Assembly: GCF_030818415.1 (NCBI RefSeq)
Contig: NZ_JAUTAE010000001.1
Location: 3,932,001-3,996,000, forward strand
Reading direction: 5' to 3'
Length of the DNA stretch: 64,000 nt
Source: Sphingomonas sp. SORGH_AS_0950
GTDB lineage: Bacteria; Pseudomonadota; Alphaproteobacteria; Sphingomonadales; Sphingomonadaceae
Shown piece after piece: positions 34,240 to 43,770 of this stretch; positions within the stretch are counted from its first letter, which is position 1, and every line of letters begins with the position of its first letter. Made by a program: the position numbers and the translations under genes. Under the pieces are notes generated by a model. It saw only the letters and a program-made list of their open reading frames with translations. It was not told the origin of the DNA and searched no databases.

Positions 34240-36360
34240 TTATTCGCCCGCCACGCCCAGCTGCGATAGCATGAATGCCTGCCACTCGGCATTCTGGCGG
34301 ATACGCTCGAACCGCCCCGACTTGCCGCCATGCCCGGCCTCCATATTCACCCGGAACAGCAGCGGGTTGGCATCGGTCTTCGTCGCGCGCAGCTTGGCGA
34401 CCCATTTGGCGGGTTCGTAATATTGCACCTGGCTGTCCCACAGCCCGGTGCCGACATAGAGCGCCGGATAGGCCTTGGCCGCCACATTGTCATAGGGCGA
34501 ATAGCTGAGCATATAATCATAATAGGGCTTGTTCGCCGGATTGCCCCACTCGTCATATTCGAAGGTCGTCAGCGGGATCGAGGCGTCGAGCATCGTCGTC
34601 ACCACGTCGACAAAGGGCACCTGTGCGATGATGACCTTGTAATCCTGCGGCGCCATGTTCGCGACCCCGCCCATCAGCAGCCCGCCCGCACTGCCACCCA
34701 TCGCCGCGACCCGGCCGGGCGCGGCATATTTCTGCGCCACGAGATAGCGGGTGACGTCGATGAAGTCGGTGAAGCTGTTCTTCTTGTTCAGCAGATGGCC
34801 GTCATCATACCATCCGCGCCCCATTTCCTGCCCGCCCCGGATATGCGCGATGGCATAGACCACGCCGCGATCGAGCAGCCCGATCCGCCCCGGATCGACC
34901 CCCGGATCGGTCGAATTGCCATAGCTGCCATAGGCGTATTGGAAGAGCGGTGCAGTGCCGTCGCGCTTCACGTCGCGGCGATAGACCAGCGAGACGGGCA
35001 CGCGCGTTCCGTCGCGGGCCGGGGCCCAGACGCGTTCGGTGACGTAGCGGCTGGGATCATAGCCGGGCACCGGCGTCACCTTGAGCGTCCGGCGCTCGCC
35101 GGTGCGGGCATTGACCTCAAAGGTGGTGGTCGGCGTGACCAGCGAGCCATAGGTATAGCGGACCCAGGGCGTATCCGGCTCCTCGTTGGTCGACAGGCTC
35201 ATGCGATAGGCGGGTTCGTCCGCCTTGACCGGGATCGACTTGCCCGCATCGGTCAGCAGGCGGATCATCCGGTTGCCGCCCTCGCGCTGGTCGATCGCGA
35301 CGAACCCCTGGAACGGCTTGAAATCTTCGATGAACACGGTGTCGCTGCCGGGCACCAGATCGCGCCAGGCGGCGACCCCCTTGGCCATGTCGGCATCGGC
35401 CAGCGTCACGAGCTTGTAGTTCTTGGCCCCGCGATTGGTGCGGATGATCCAGCGATGGCCCAGATGGTCGGGGCTGTAGCGGAACTCGCGCTCGCGCGGG
35501 GCGATGACGGTGAAGCGGGTCGGCGCGGTCGCCGGTGCGCAGCGTTGCTCGTCGCTGACCGTGCTCTGGACGCCGATGCAGATATAGCGATCGTCGGTCG
35601 TCCGGCCGATGCCCATTTGGAAGGTGTCGTCCTTCTCCTCATAGAGCATGTGGTCGTCGCCGACCGGCGTGCCCAGCCGATGCGCCATGACCCGATAGCC
35701 GCGCAGCGTCACCGGGTCCTTGGCGATATAGAGGATGGTGCGGTTGTCATCGGCCCAGACGATGTTGGGCTCGATATTGGTCACGGTGTCGGCAAGGATG
35801 CGGCCGGTCGCGATATCCTTGACCTTCAACACATATTGCCGCCGCCCGACCGTATCCTCGGCCCAGGCGACCATCTTGTTGTCCGGGCTGACCGACCAGT
35901 CGGACAGTGAGAAGAAATTGTGGCCCTTCGCCATGGCGGGCTGGTCGAAGAGAAGGGTGGCGGGGGCGCTCTGACTGCCCTGCCGACGCTCGATCAGCGG
36001 ATAGTCGGCGCCGGTGACGAAGCGCGAGGAATACCAATAGCCGTTCTTCCGATACGGGACGCTGCTGTCATCCTGTTTGATATGCGCGACCGTCTCGTCA
36101 TAGAGCCGGGTCTGGAGCGGCTTGAGCCCGGCCAGCTGCGCATCGGCATAGGCGTTTTCGGCGTTGAGATAGGCGAGCATCTCCGGATTCTTGCGGGTGT
36201 CGTCGCGCAGCCAGTAATAATCATCCTCGCGCGCGCCGTTGGGCGAGGGCACCTGATAGGGCTTTTTCGCGGCGACGGGCGGGCGGACCGGAGCCTCCTG
36301 CGCCGCGGCCGGGATCGCCAGTGCGACCAGGCTTGCCGCCGCCATCCAACGCATCGTCAT
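34240..36360 (-). CDS. ptrB: Prolyl-oligopeptidase family S9A peptidase (oligopeptidase B-like), exported
   Basis: 706 residues with a signal peptide (MTMRWMAAASLVALAIPAAAQE), an N-terminal seven-bladed propeller (about 30-430) and an alpha/beta-hydrolase domain. Catalytic residues: Ser in GGSAGGLLMGG, Asp in GTGLWDSQVQY and His in EAGHGGKSGRF. Oligopeptidase B cleaves short peptides after Arg or Lys; exported versions are common in sphingomonads. GGGGGGAAGCGA precedes the chosen ATG at 36360. The frame is open upstream but only across the TetR gene's 3' end on the same strand, which ends at 36425. Confidence 0.9.
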   Translation of the reverse strand: MTMRWMAAASLVALAIPAAAQEAPVRPPVAAKKPYQVPSPNGAREDDYYWLRDDTRKNPEMLAYLNAENAYADAQLAGLKPLQTRLYDETVAHIKQDDSSVPYRKNGYWYSSRFVTGADYPLIERRQGSQSAPATLLFDQPAMAKGHNFFSLSDWSVSPDNKMVAWAEDTVGRRQYVLKVKDIATGRILADTVTNIEPNIVWADDNRTILYIAKDPVTLRGYRVMAHRLGTPVGDDHMLYEEKDDTFQMGIGRTTDDRYICIGVQSTVSDEQRCAPATAPTRFTVIAPREREFRYSPDHLGHRWIIRTNRGAKNYKLVTLADADMAKGVAAWRDLVPGSDTVFIEDFKPFQGFVAIDQREGGNRMIRLLTDAGKSIPVKADEPAYRMSLSTNEEPDTPWVRYTYGSLVTPTTTFEVNARTGERRTLKVTPVPGYDPSRYVTERVWAPARDGTRVPVSLVYRRDVKRDGTAPLFQYAYGSYGNSTDPGVDPGRIGLLDRGVVYAIAHIRGGQEMGRGWYDDGHLLNKKNSFTDFIDVTRYLVAQKYAAPGRVAAMGGSAGGLLMGGVANMAPQDYKVIIAQVPFVDVVTTMLDASIPLTTFEYDEWGNPANKPYYDYMLSYSPYDNVAAKAYPALYVGTGLWDSQVQYYEPAKWVAKLRATKTDANPLLFRVNMEAGHGGKSGRFERIRQNAEWQAFMLSQLGVAGE

Positions 36361-36424
36361 TCGCTTCCCCCCGATCGATCCATGGGGGGCAGGATGGCGG
36401 GGCCTGCGCGCCGGTGCAAGCCCG

Positions 36425-36976
36425 TCAGGGCGCCGCGATCCGGTGGACGATGGTGCGAATGGCCTCCCGGTCGAGCGGATCGCGATCGATCGAGTTGTGG
36501 ATGCCGATCCCCTCGACCAGCGCATCCAGCGCGCGCGCGGTCAGCGGGTCGAAGAACCGCTCCAGCGCGGCGCGGCTGTTGTTCATCCATCCCTGCATCA
36601 CGGTCGAGACCGAGGGGTGGCGCGCGGCAAAGGCATAGAGTTCATAGCTCAACAGCAGCGTGCGCGGCTCCGCCCAGACCGACCCCGCGATGATGTCGAT
36701 GATCGCCTCGCGCGCGCTGTCCGCATCGCTGGCCCGCGCCATATGCGCGGCGAAGGCGGCGGAGGAACGCTCGGCCAGCTGCACGAAGGCGGTGGTCAGC
36801 AACTCCTCCAGCGAGGCGAAATAATAGGTGACCGACCCCAGAGGCACCGCCGCCTTCGCCGCGATCCGGCGATGCGTGGTCCCCGGCACGCCCTGCTCGG
36901 CGACCACGTCCAGCGTCGCGTCGATGATGCGTTGCCGCCGTTCGGGATCGTTCCGTCGTGCCTCGCCACCTGCCAC
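36425..36976 (-). CDS. TetR-family transcriptional regulator
   Basis: 183 residues. The N-terminal helix-turn-helix (about 12-58) reads RQRIIDATLDVVAEQGVPGTTHRRIAAKAAVPLGSVTYYFASLEELL, typical TetR. The C-terminal ligand domain has no recognised ligand. GTG 36976 is chosen because AGGGAG lies 6 bases upstream and gives the normal TetR length; longer in-frame versions would add low-complexity Pro/Arg sequence. It is 64 bases upstream of the oligopeptidase on the same strand and may regulate it or itself. Confidence 0.85.
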   Translation of the reverse strand: MAGGEARRNDPERRQRIIDATLDVVAEQGVPGTTHRRIAAKAAVPLGSVTYYFASLEELLTTAFVQLAERSSAAFAAHMARASDADSAREAIIDIIAGSVWAEPRTLLLSYELYAFAARHPSVSTVMQGWMNNSRAALERFFDPLTARALDALVEGIGIHNSIDRDPLDREAIRTIVHRIAAP

Positions 36977-37209
36977 ACCACACTCCCTGCCGCTCGATGG
37001 CGGGTCGTACACGGCTTGCCGCCGATGCGACAGGCACGCCGCGCGATCCTTTTCGGCCTGTCCCATGACTGGGGGCGAAGGCGGCAGCGGTGACGCTCCG
37101 GCACGGGGAGGGGCCTGCTGCAAAGGTTTTTGTTAACCCGGCATGTCTATCGTCCCACGCCACTATGCGGGGGCATGGCGACGAATTCGAGAGATACAGG
37201 GAGTTTGCA

Positions 37210-39057
37210 ATGAAGAACCTGCGGATCGGGACGAAGCTGATAAGCTGCTTCGCCGTCGTGCTGGTGGTCTTGCTGATCGTCGGCGGGCTTTCCATTCGCA
37301 ATCAGAACGCCCTGAGCGCCAATGCGGCCGATATCGCCCAGCGGCTGGCACGTCTCCAGAAGCTGACCCACAGCATCGATACGCAGACGTCGAACACCCG
37401 CGCCGAGGAAATGACCCATATCGTCAGCACCTCGCCCGAGGTGATGGACGCGCATGAAAAGGCGATGCGCAAGGCGGCCGACATCATCAACAAGTCGCTC
37501 GTGGAGGTCGCGTCGCTGGAACAGGACCCGACCGCGAAGGCCGCGATGCAGGACTTCGCCGCCGTCTGGCAACGCTATTTCGACCATGTCCCCGCCACGA
37601 TCGCCCTGTCCCGCCAGGGCGAGGTCGCCGCGGCGCAGGCCAGCGCGCTGACGGAGGTCAAGGACTATGACGCGCAGAACGCCGCGCTCGGCCGGGCGGA
37701 GGAAGCCTATACCGCCGCGATGGACGCGGCACGTGCCAAGGCCGCCTCGATCGCTTCGACCGGGCGACTGATCACGCTTGCGATGATCCTGGCCGCGGTG
37801 GCGCTGACGGTGGCGCTGCTCGTCCTGCTGATCCGCCAGATCGCCAAGCCGTTGGGCACGATGACCGATGCGATGGGCCGACTGGCGGCGGGCGACATGC
37901 ATGTGTCCGTCCCCGAAGCCGATCGCCGCGACGAGGTCGGCGATCTGGCCCAGGCGATGACCCGGTTCCGCGACCAGCTCGCGGCGGCGGAGCGGGCCAA
38001 GGCGGAGCAGACCACGCTGATCGTCGACAGCATCGGCCATGGCCTGTCGGAACTGGCGCGCGGCGACCTGCTGACCCGGATCGATACGCAGCTGACCGGC
38101 CCGTTCGCCAAGCTGAAGACCGACTTCAACGCCGCCGCCGAGGCCTTGCAGGACGCGCTGGGCCGGGTGTCGACCGCCGTGTCGGGCATCAACGGCGGCG
38201 CGAGCGAGATCCGCACCGCCTCCGACGACCTGTCGATGCGCACCGAGCAGCAGGCCGCGAGCCTGGAGGAAACCGCTTCGGCGATGGACGAGATCACCGC
38301 GACGATGCGCTCGACCGTCGAGCGGACCGCCAGCGCCAATGCGGCGGTGCGCAACGCGCGCGAGCTGGTCGAGCGGTCGGGGGGCATCGTCCGCAACGCG
38401 GTCGAGGCGATGAGCGGTATCGAGCGGCGGTCCAACGAAATCTCCGAGATTATCGGCGTGATCGACGGCATCGCCTTCCAGACCAATCTCCTTGCGCTGA
38501 ACGCCGGTGTCGAAGCGGCACGCGCGGGCGATGCGGGCAAGGGCTTCGCCGTCGTCGCCTCCGAAGTCCGCGCGCTGGCGCAGCGTTCGGCCGACGCCGC
38601 CAAGGACGTCAAGGACCGGATCAGCGCATCCTCCGAACAGGTGGCCGAGGGCGTCCGTCTGGTCGGCGAGACCGGGGACGCGCTGACCGGCATCATCGAC
38701 CGGATCGTCGAGGTCAGCAACCTGGTCGGCGAGATCGCCAGCGCGGCCGAACAGCAGGCGGCCGGGCTCCAGCAGGTCAATACCGCAGTCGGCGAAATGG
38801 ACAGCGTGACCCAGCAAAATGCCGCGATGGTCGAGGAAGCGACCGCTGCCGCGCGCAGCCTGGCGGCGGAAGCCGATGGCCTGGCCAACCAGATCGCCCG
38901 TTTCCGCATCGGGATGCCCGCGCCCGCGCCGACCTCGCCGGTCCATGCGCTTCAGGACCGGGTGGCGACCGCGGCGCCGCGCATCCGCAGCAGCGCCCCG
39001 GCGCCGCGTGTCCAGGGCAATGTCGCGTTGGCCGACGATGACTGGGATGCCTTCTGA
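37210..39057 (+). CDS. Methyl-accepting chemotaxis protein
   Basis: 615 residues: transmembrane helix 1 (about 12-34), a periplasmic four-helix-bundle sensor domain (about 35-185), transmembrane helix 2 (about 187-210), HAMP (about 212-265) plus a second HAMP-like segment, and the MA signalling domain with the conserved tip IIGVIDGIAFQTNLLALNAGVEAARAGDAGKGFAVVA. The C-terminus ends DDDWDAF, a possible docking tail. It senses a periplasmic ligand and signals to CheA/CheW. ATG 37210 precedes the first membrane helix; in-frame sequence before it lacks a signal. No che genes are nearby. Confidence 0.93.
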   Translation: MKNLRIGTKLISCFAVVLVVLLIVGGLSIRNQNALSANAADIAQRLARLQKLTHSIDTQTSNTRAEEMTHIVSTSPEVMDAHEKAMRKAADIINKSLVEVASLEQDPTAKAAMQDFAAVWQRYFDHVPATIALSRQGEVAAAQASALTEVKDYDAQNAALGRAEEAYTAAMDAARAKAASIASTGRLITLAMILAAVALTVALLVLLIRQIAKPLGTMTDAMGRLAAGDMHVSVPEADRRDEVGDLAQAMTRFRDQLAAAERAKAEQTTLIVDSIGHGLSELARGDLLTRIDTQLTGPFAKLKTDFNAAAEALQDALGRVSTAVSGINGGASEIRTASDDLSMRTEQQAASLEETASAMDEITATMRSTVERTASANAAVRNARELVERSGGIVRNAVEAMSGIERRSNEISEIIGVIDGIAFQTNLLALNAGVEAARAGDAGKGFAVVASEVRALAQRSADAAKDVKDRISASSEQVAEGVRLVGETGDALTGIIDRIVEVSNLVGEIASAAEQQAAGLQQVNTAVGEMDSVTQQNAAMVEEATAAARSLAAEADGLANQIARFRIGMPAPAPTSPVHALQDRVATAAPRIRSSAPAPRVQGNVALADDDWDAF

Positions 39058-39203
39058 TCCGTCCGTCTCGCTGCGGCCGCGCAGGAAGGCATGACGGAAA
39101 AACGACATAGATTAGGCCGCTTCGTACCTTTCTTTACGCCGCAGAAACGATCCAGAAAAATTTTGGTGCGATGGGGCGCGTCGAAATGGAAAAGGGGGCC
39201 TTC

Positions 39204-40889
39204 GTGGCAGCGAAGCGGTTGGGATTTCGGGACGCGGTCGGCTGGCTGGCGCAGATCATGGGGCCGGACGCGGCCTATGTGCGGCTGGGCATGGTCTATA
39301 CCATCGCGATCAGCCTGTTGGCGCTGGCCACGCCCATCTCGGTCCAGCTGCTGATCAACAGCGTGGCCAACACCGCGATGCCCGCCCCGCTCTGGGCGCT
39401 GTCGGGCGTGCTGCTGCTGTTGCTGTTGCTGGTCGCGGGGCTCAGCGCGCTTCGGGTGTGGATCATGGCCGCGTTCGAGCGCCGCCTGTTCTCGCGCGTG
39501 GTGGCCGAGGTCACGCTGCGCGCGGTGCATGCGCAGGACCCATTCTTCGCCGACGGCAATCGCGGCGACCTGTTCAATCGCTTCTTCGATCTGGTCGTCG
39601 TCCAGAAATCGGTGCCCAGCCTGGTGATCGGGGCGTTCACCATCATGTTGCAGGCCGCGATCGGCCTGACGATCACCAGCTTCTACCACCCGGTCTTCCT
39701 GGCCTTCAACGCCGTGCTGGTGGCGGCGGTGCTGCTCGTCTGGCTGCTGTGGCGGCGCGGGGCGATCAGCGGCGCGGTCGCGCTGAGCCATGCCAAGCAC
39801 AATGCCGCGCGCTGGCTGGAGAGCGTCGGCGGATCGAACGGCTTCTACAAGTCGCTGCGCCACCTCGACTTCGCGATGGCGCGGTCGGAGGCGATGACCG
39901 CCAGCTATGTCGACACGCATCGCCGCTATTTCCGCTATCAGTTCGCGCAGACGATCGCCTTCCTGCTGATCTATGCCTTTGCCAGCGCTGGATTGCTGCT
40001 GCTGGGCGGGATGCTGATCCTGCGCGGGCAATTGTCGCTGGGCCAGCTGGTCGCCGCCGAGCTGATCCTGTCGGGCGTCTTCTACGGCATCTCGCAGCTC
40101 GGCTTGTATCTCGACACCTTCTACGACCTGGTCGCCAGTTCCGAGGAGCTGTCGCTGCTGTTCGCCATTCCGCAGGAGCCCAAGGTGCTGGGCGACAACG
40201 GCCCGCGCGACGGCGCCGTGAAGATGACCGATGTCCGGTTCGACCAGGCGCGGTACAATCTGACCCTGGCGGCGGGCGAGCAGCTCGTCACCGTTGCCGA
40301 ACCCGGCGCGGAGCGGCGGCTGGCCATGTTGTTGAAACGGCATGTGGTGCCTGAACGCGGGCTGGTGCGGATCGGCGGCACCGATCTGGGGTCGTTCGAC
40401 ATGTACCATCTGCGCTCGGACGTGACGGTGCTCGACCGTTCGACCATCGTCGAGGTCACGATCCGCGAATATCTGCGCCTCGCCTCGGGCGAACGTGCCG
40501 AGGATGCGATGGCGGCGCTCGCCATGGTCGGTCTCGAGCGGCGTCTGGCCAGCCTGCCGCAGGGCTTGGACACCCCGCTCGGCTCGACCGGCTATCCGCT
40601 CAGCGTCGGGGAGACCATGGCGTTGAAGCTGGCCAATGCGCTGCTCGTCCGGCCCCGGCTGTTGCTGCTCGGCCAGCTGTTCGACCTGTTGCCGCCGCAG
40701 CGGCTGCTGGCGGCGCTGCGCCTGCTGAAGACGCATGGCACCACCGTGCTGCTCTGCACCGGCCGACCCGAGGATCTGACGCTGGACGGGTATCTCTATC
40801 TGGGCCTGACCGAACAGCGGCGCTTCGACCATCTCGCCGATCTCCAGGCCGCTTATCGTCAGGAGGGTGGCGATGTCGCATCTGCCTGA
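39204..40889 (+). CDS. ABC-exporter-like protein with degenerate ATPase domain
   Basis: 561 residues. The N-terminal half (about 20-320) is a six-helix ABC exporter membrane domain (PISVQLLINSVANTAMP, SALRVWIMAAFERRLFSRV). The C-terminal half (about 340-555) follows the NBD outline but its motifs are gone: the Walker A position reads EPGAERRLAML instead of GxxGxGKST, the signature reads LSVGETMAL, the Walker B position LLLLGQLFDLL lacks the Asp-Glu pair, and the H-loop position TVLLCTGRPED has no His. It cannot hydrolyse ATP by the usual mechanism. GTG 39204 has AAGGGGG five bases upstream; ATG 39171 and 39186 are weaker. The gene overlaps an HlyD-type adaptor by 17 bases. Confidence 0.8.
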   Translation: MAAKRLGFRDAVGWLAQIMGPDAAYVRLGMVYTIAISLLALATPISVQLLINSVANTAMPAPLWALSGVLLLLLLLVAGLSALRVWIMAAFERRLFSRVVAEVTLRAVHAQDPFFADGNRGDLFNRFFDLVVVQKSVPSLVIGAFTIMLQAAIGLTITSFYHPVFLAFNAVLVAAVLLVWLLWRRGAISGAVALSHAKHNAARWLESVGGSNGFYKSLRHLDFAMARSEAMTASYVDTHRRYFRYQFAQTIAFLLIYAFASAGLLLLGGMLILRGQLSLGQLVAAELILSGVFYGISQLGLYLDTFYDLVASSEELSLLFAIPQEPKVLGDNGPRDGAVKMTDVRFDQARYNLTLAAGEQLVTVAEPGAERRLAMLLKRHVVPERGLVRIGGTDLGSFDMYHLRSDVTVLDRSTIVEVTIREYLRLASGERAEDAMAALAMVGLERRLASLPQGLDTPLGSTGYPLSVGETMALKLANALLVRPRLLLLGQLFDLLPPQRLLAALRLLKTHGTTVLLCTGRPEDLTLDGYLYLGLTEQRRFDHLADLQAAYRQEGGDVASA

Positions 40890-41946
40890 GCATCTCGCGC
40901 ATTTCCGCACTTTGGCCTCGCTGCGTCCGCCGCGCGTGGCGGTCGCCATCGCCTGGATCCTGACGGTCGGCATCGCGGTGGTGGTCTTCATCCTGTTCGC
41001 GGTGCCCTGGCTCCAGACCGCGCAAGGGCGGGGGCAGGTCGTCGCGCTCGATCCGGAGGACCGCGCGCAGGACGTGACCGCGCTGGTCCCCGGACGGGTC
41101 GAACGCTGGTATGTCCAGGACGGCCAGCCGGTGAAGCGCGGCGACCCGATCGCGCGCATCGTCGATCTCGACCCCAATCTGCTGTCGCGCCTGGCCGCCG
41201 AGCGCGCGCAGGTCGAGGCGGAGATCGCCTCGGTCCGCCAGTCGCAGGCAGTGGCGCAGATCGACGTCAACCGTACCCGCCAGCTGTTCGCCGAAGGGCT
41301 GGCCTCGCGGCGCGATTATGAACAGGCGCAGATCAAGGTGTCCGACTCCGGGGCCAAGCTGGCGGAGTCGCGCGCCAAGCTCAACCGGATCGACGTCCAG
41401 CTGAACCGCCAGTCGGCCCAGCTCGTCCGCGCCCCGCGCGACGGCCGTATCCAGAACCTCAACGCCACCGCCGGTGGTGCGCTGGTGTCCGCCGGGACGG
41501 CGCTGGCGGTGGTCGCGCCGGAGCAGGTGGAGCGCGCGGTGGAGCTGATGATCGACGGTCGCGACGTGCCGCTGTTGCGCCCCGGCCGCCCGGTGCGGCT
41601 GGAGTTCGAGGGGTGGCCCGCGATCCAGTTCAGCGGCTGGCCGTCGGTCGCCTACGGCTTTTTCGACGGCCGCATCCGCAGCATCGACCCGACCGCCAAT
41701 GCCCAGGGGCTGTTCCGCATCCTGGTCGAGCCGGTGCCGGGCAAGCCCGCCTGGCCCGAGCGGCGCTTCGTCCGGCTGGGCGGCAAGGTGCAGGGCTGGG
41801 TGCAGGGGGAGACGGTCAGCGTCGGCTATGAACTCTGGCGCCAGCTGAACGACTTCCCGCTGGAATTCGGCAAGGTCGCGACCGACAAGGCCACCGAGAA
41901 GGAGGACGACAAGAAGATCGCGGCCAAGGCGGGCAAGCCCAAATGA
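40873..41946 (+). CDS. HlyD-family membrane-fusion protein
   Basis: 357 residues: short cytoplasmic N-terminus, one membrane helix (about 24-46), a biotinyl-lipoyl-like half-motif (ALVPGRVERWYVQDGQPVKRGDPIARIVDLDPN), an alpha-helical hairpin (about 110-185) and a beta-barrel domain. It links an inner-membrane exporter to an outer-membrane channel in type I secretion-like systems. ATG 40873 has AGGAGG six bases upstream. It overlaps the ABC protein gene by 17 bases and the channel gene by 4 (ATGA), so the three proteins are made as a unit. The C-terminus is Lys-rich. Confidence 0.9.
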   Translation: MSHLPEHLAHFRTLASLRPPRVAVAIAWILTVGIAVVVFILFAVPWLQTAQGRGQVVALDPEDRAQDVTALVPGRVERWYVQDGQPVKRGDPIARIVDLDPNLLSRLAAERAQVEAEIASVRQSQAVAQIDVNRTRQLFAEGLASRRDYEQAQIKVSDSGAKLAESRAKLNRIDVQLNRQSAQLVRAPRDGRIQNLNATAGGALVSAGTALAVVAPEQVERAVELMIDGRDVPLLRPGRPVRLEFEGWPAIQFSGWPSVAYGFFDGRIRSIDPTANAQGLFRILVEPVPGKPAWPERRFVRLGGKVQGWVQGETVSVGYELWRQLNDFPLEFGKVATDKATEKEDDKKIAAKAGKPK

Positions 41947-43388
41947 TCCGGCCGCTGCTGATCCTGTCGATGCTCGTCGCGCCCGCCGTGCCCGCCACGG
42001 CGCAGCGTATCCGGCCCAACCCGGTGCCGGTGCAGGCCAACGGCGCGGGGCCGCTGACCCTGGACGAGGTGCTGCGCGCCTCCGCCCGCGCCGCGCCGCA
42101 GATCGTCGAGGCGCTGGCCAAGGTCCGTGCGGCCGAGGGGCGGGCCCTGACCGCGAACGGCGCGTTCGACACGGTGTTCGAGGCGGAGGGCCGGTCGCGC
42201 ACGCTGGGCTATTATGACGGCACCGTCGCCTCGGCCACCGCGACCCGTCCGCTCGGCGACAATGGCGGCTATGTCTATGGCGGCTACCGGGTCAGCCGGG
42301 GCGATTTCCCGGTCTATGAGAACCAGAACTATACCAACCGCCTGGGCGAGGTGAAGGTCGGCGCGCTCTATTCGCTGCTGCGCGACCGGCTGGTGGACGA
42401 GCGTCGGACCCGCCGCACGCTGGCTTCGGGCGATATCGACATTGCGCGGTTCGAGCGCGAGGCGGTGGCGATCGGGGTGCAGCGGCGCGCGATCGACGCC
42501 TATCAGAACTGGGTGGCGGCGGGCCTGCGGCTGCGCGCCTATCGCGACCTGCTGGCGCTGTCCGAGAGCCGTCGCGGCGGCCTGGCCCGTCAGGTCCAGC
42601 TGGGCGCGCGGCCCGACATATTGCTGGCGGAGAACGACCAGAATCTCGTGCGCCGCCGGGCGCTGGTGGTCCGGGCGGAAGGCGATTTCCAGGCGGCGGC
42701 CAACGCCCTGTCGCTCTATTTCCGCGATGCGGCGGGCGAGCCGCTGCTGGTCGGGCCGGACCGTCTGCCGCAGGGGGCCGAGGCGCTGTCGGGGGTGGCG
42801 GCGGCCGCGCGCTCCGACTTCGCGCGGCAGCGGCCCGACATCCAGATGCTGCTGGCGCGGATCGACCAGGGGACGGCGCGGCTGGCCCTGGCGCAGAACG
42901 ACCTGCGCCCCCGGCTCGACCTGCGGGGCGAGGCGGGCAAGGATATCGGCCCGGTCGGGCTGGGCGGACCGTCGCGCACCCCGCTGGAGGCGGCGGTCGG
43001 TTTTCGCTTTTCGCTGCCGCTTCAGAACCGCGCGGCCAAGGGTCGGATCGCGGAGGCGCAGGCGGAGATGGACGCGCTGGCGGCGCGCAGCCGGTTCCTG
43101 CGCGACCAGATCGCGGTCGAGGTGGAAGGCATATTGATCGGCGTCGGCGCGGCCGAGAAGCTGGCGGGGATCGCCGACCAGGAACGGCAACTGGCCGAGC
43201 GGCTCGCGGCGGCCGAGCGGCGCCGCTTCGAACTGGGATCGAGCGACTTCTTCCTGGTCAACCAGCGCGAGGAAACCGCCAATGACGCCCGTGTCCGCCT
43301 GATCGACGCCCAGGCCCGGATCGCCGCCGCGCGCGCCGAATTGGCCAGCGCCACCGCCGATCGCGCCGCGCTGGGGCTCGACCCCTAG
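41943..43388 (+). CDS. TolC-like outer-membrane efflux protein
   Basis: 481 residues with a signal peptide (MIRPLLILSMLVAPAVPATAQ) and two repeated OEP units (about 40-250 and 260-475), with helical LALAQNDLRPRLDLRGEAG and RFELGSSDFFLVNQREE, the latter being the usual C-terminal OEP motif. It forms the outer-membrane exit duct for the preceding HlyD and ABC proteins. The cargo is unknown; no toxin, bacteriocin or RTX protein gene lies in the window. Confidence 0.9.
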   Translation: MIRPLLILSMLVAPAVPATAQRIRPNPVPVQANGAGPLTLDEVLRASARAAPQIVEALAKVRAAEGRALTANGAFDTVFEAEGRSRTLGYYDGTVASATATRPLGDNGGYVYGGYRVSRGDFPVYENQNYTNRLGEVKVGALYSLLRDRLVDERRTRRTLASGDIDIARFEREAVAIGVQRRAIDAYQNWVAAGLRLRAYRDLLALSESRRGGLARQVQLGARPDILLAENDQNLVRRRALVVRAEGDFQAAANALSLYFRDAAGEPLLVGPDRLPQGAEALSGVAAAARSDFARQRPDIQMLLARIDQGTARLALAQNDLRPRLDLRGEAGKDIGPVGLGGPSRTPLEAAVGFRFSLPLQNRAAKGRIAEAQAEMDALAARSRFLRDQIAVEVEGILIGVGAAEKLAGIADQERQLAERLAAAERRRFELGSSDFFLVNQREETANDARVRLIDAQARIAAARAELASATADRAALGLDP

Positions 43389-43419
43389 GTCGGATCGCCA
43401 TTCAGTATTGCTTCTTCGT

Positions 43420-43620
43420 CCCTCTCCCCTGGACAGGGGAGAGGGTTAGCGAAGCTTGCCAGCCTGCTGGCTAGCGCAGCTTGGGTGAGGGGTTGAGCGA
43501 GCCCAAAGGCTCGCGCGCTGCGCGCATGCACCCCTCACCCAGCTCCGACTAAGTCTTGCTTTCGCAAAGACCAAGTCTGCGCAACCCTCTCCCCTCTGCG
43601 ATGGGCGAGGGAAGGGAGGC
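43420..43620. repeat. Inverted-repeat element in the gap before the siderophore receptor
   Basis: The 43389-43770 gap has no gene. It begins with this element: a hairpin CCCTCTCCCCT (43420-43430)/AGGGGAGAGGG (43435-43445) whose 3' half also pairs with AACCCTCTCCCCT (43583-43595), and inner arms around 43480-43494 and 43531-43544 (GGGTGAGGGG / CCCCTCACCC). The rest of the gap holds a Fur-like box and the receptor's ribosome-binding site. Confidence 0.75.
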
Positions 43621-43675
43621 GTCGCTCTTTGCCGGAAGTGGCCGATATTCCTCAAACATTACAACATCCTGTCCA

Positions 43676-43695
43676 TATGAGATTGACTCTCATTA
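43676..43695 (+). promoter_or_regulatory. Fur-like box before the siderophore receptor
   Basis: TATGAGATTGACTCTCATTA contains TGAGA-5 bases-TCTCA in perfect dyad symmetry and matches the general Fur-box pattern. It ends 75 bases before the receptor start, where repression by iron-loaded Fur would be expected. Confidence 0.7.
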
Positions 43696-43770
43696 GCTGA
43701 CGCCATTAGACGCCCCCGAATTATCACGGAAGCGCCGTCAGGGCGGCGCGTACCAAGGGGCGGGAGACGT

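Noticed and set aside
23440..43620. Insertion sequences or transposons at the inverted repeats
   Set aside because: No transposase frame or target-site duplication could be recognised at any of them.
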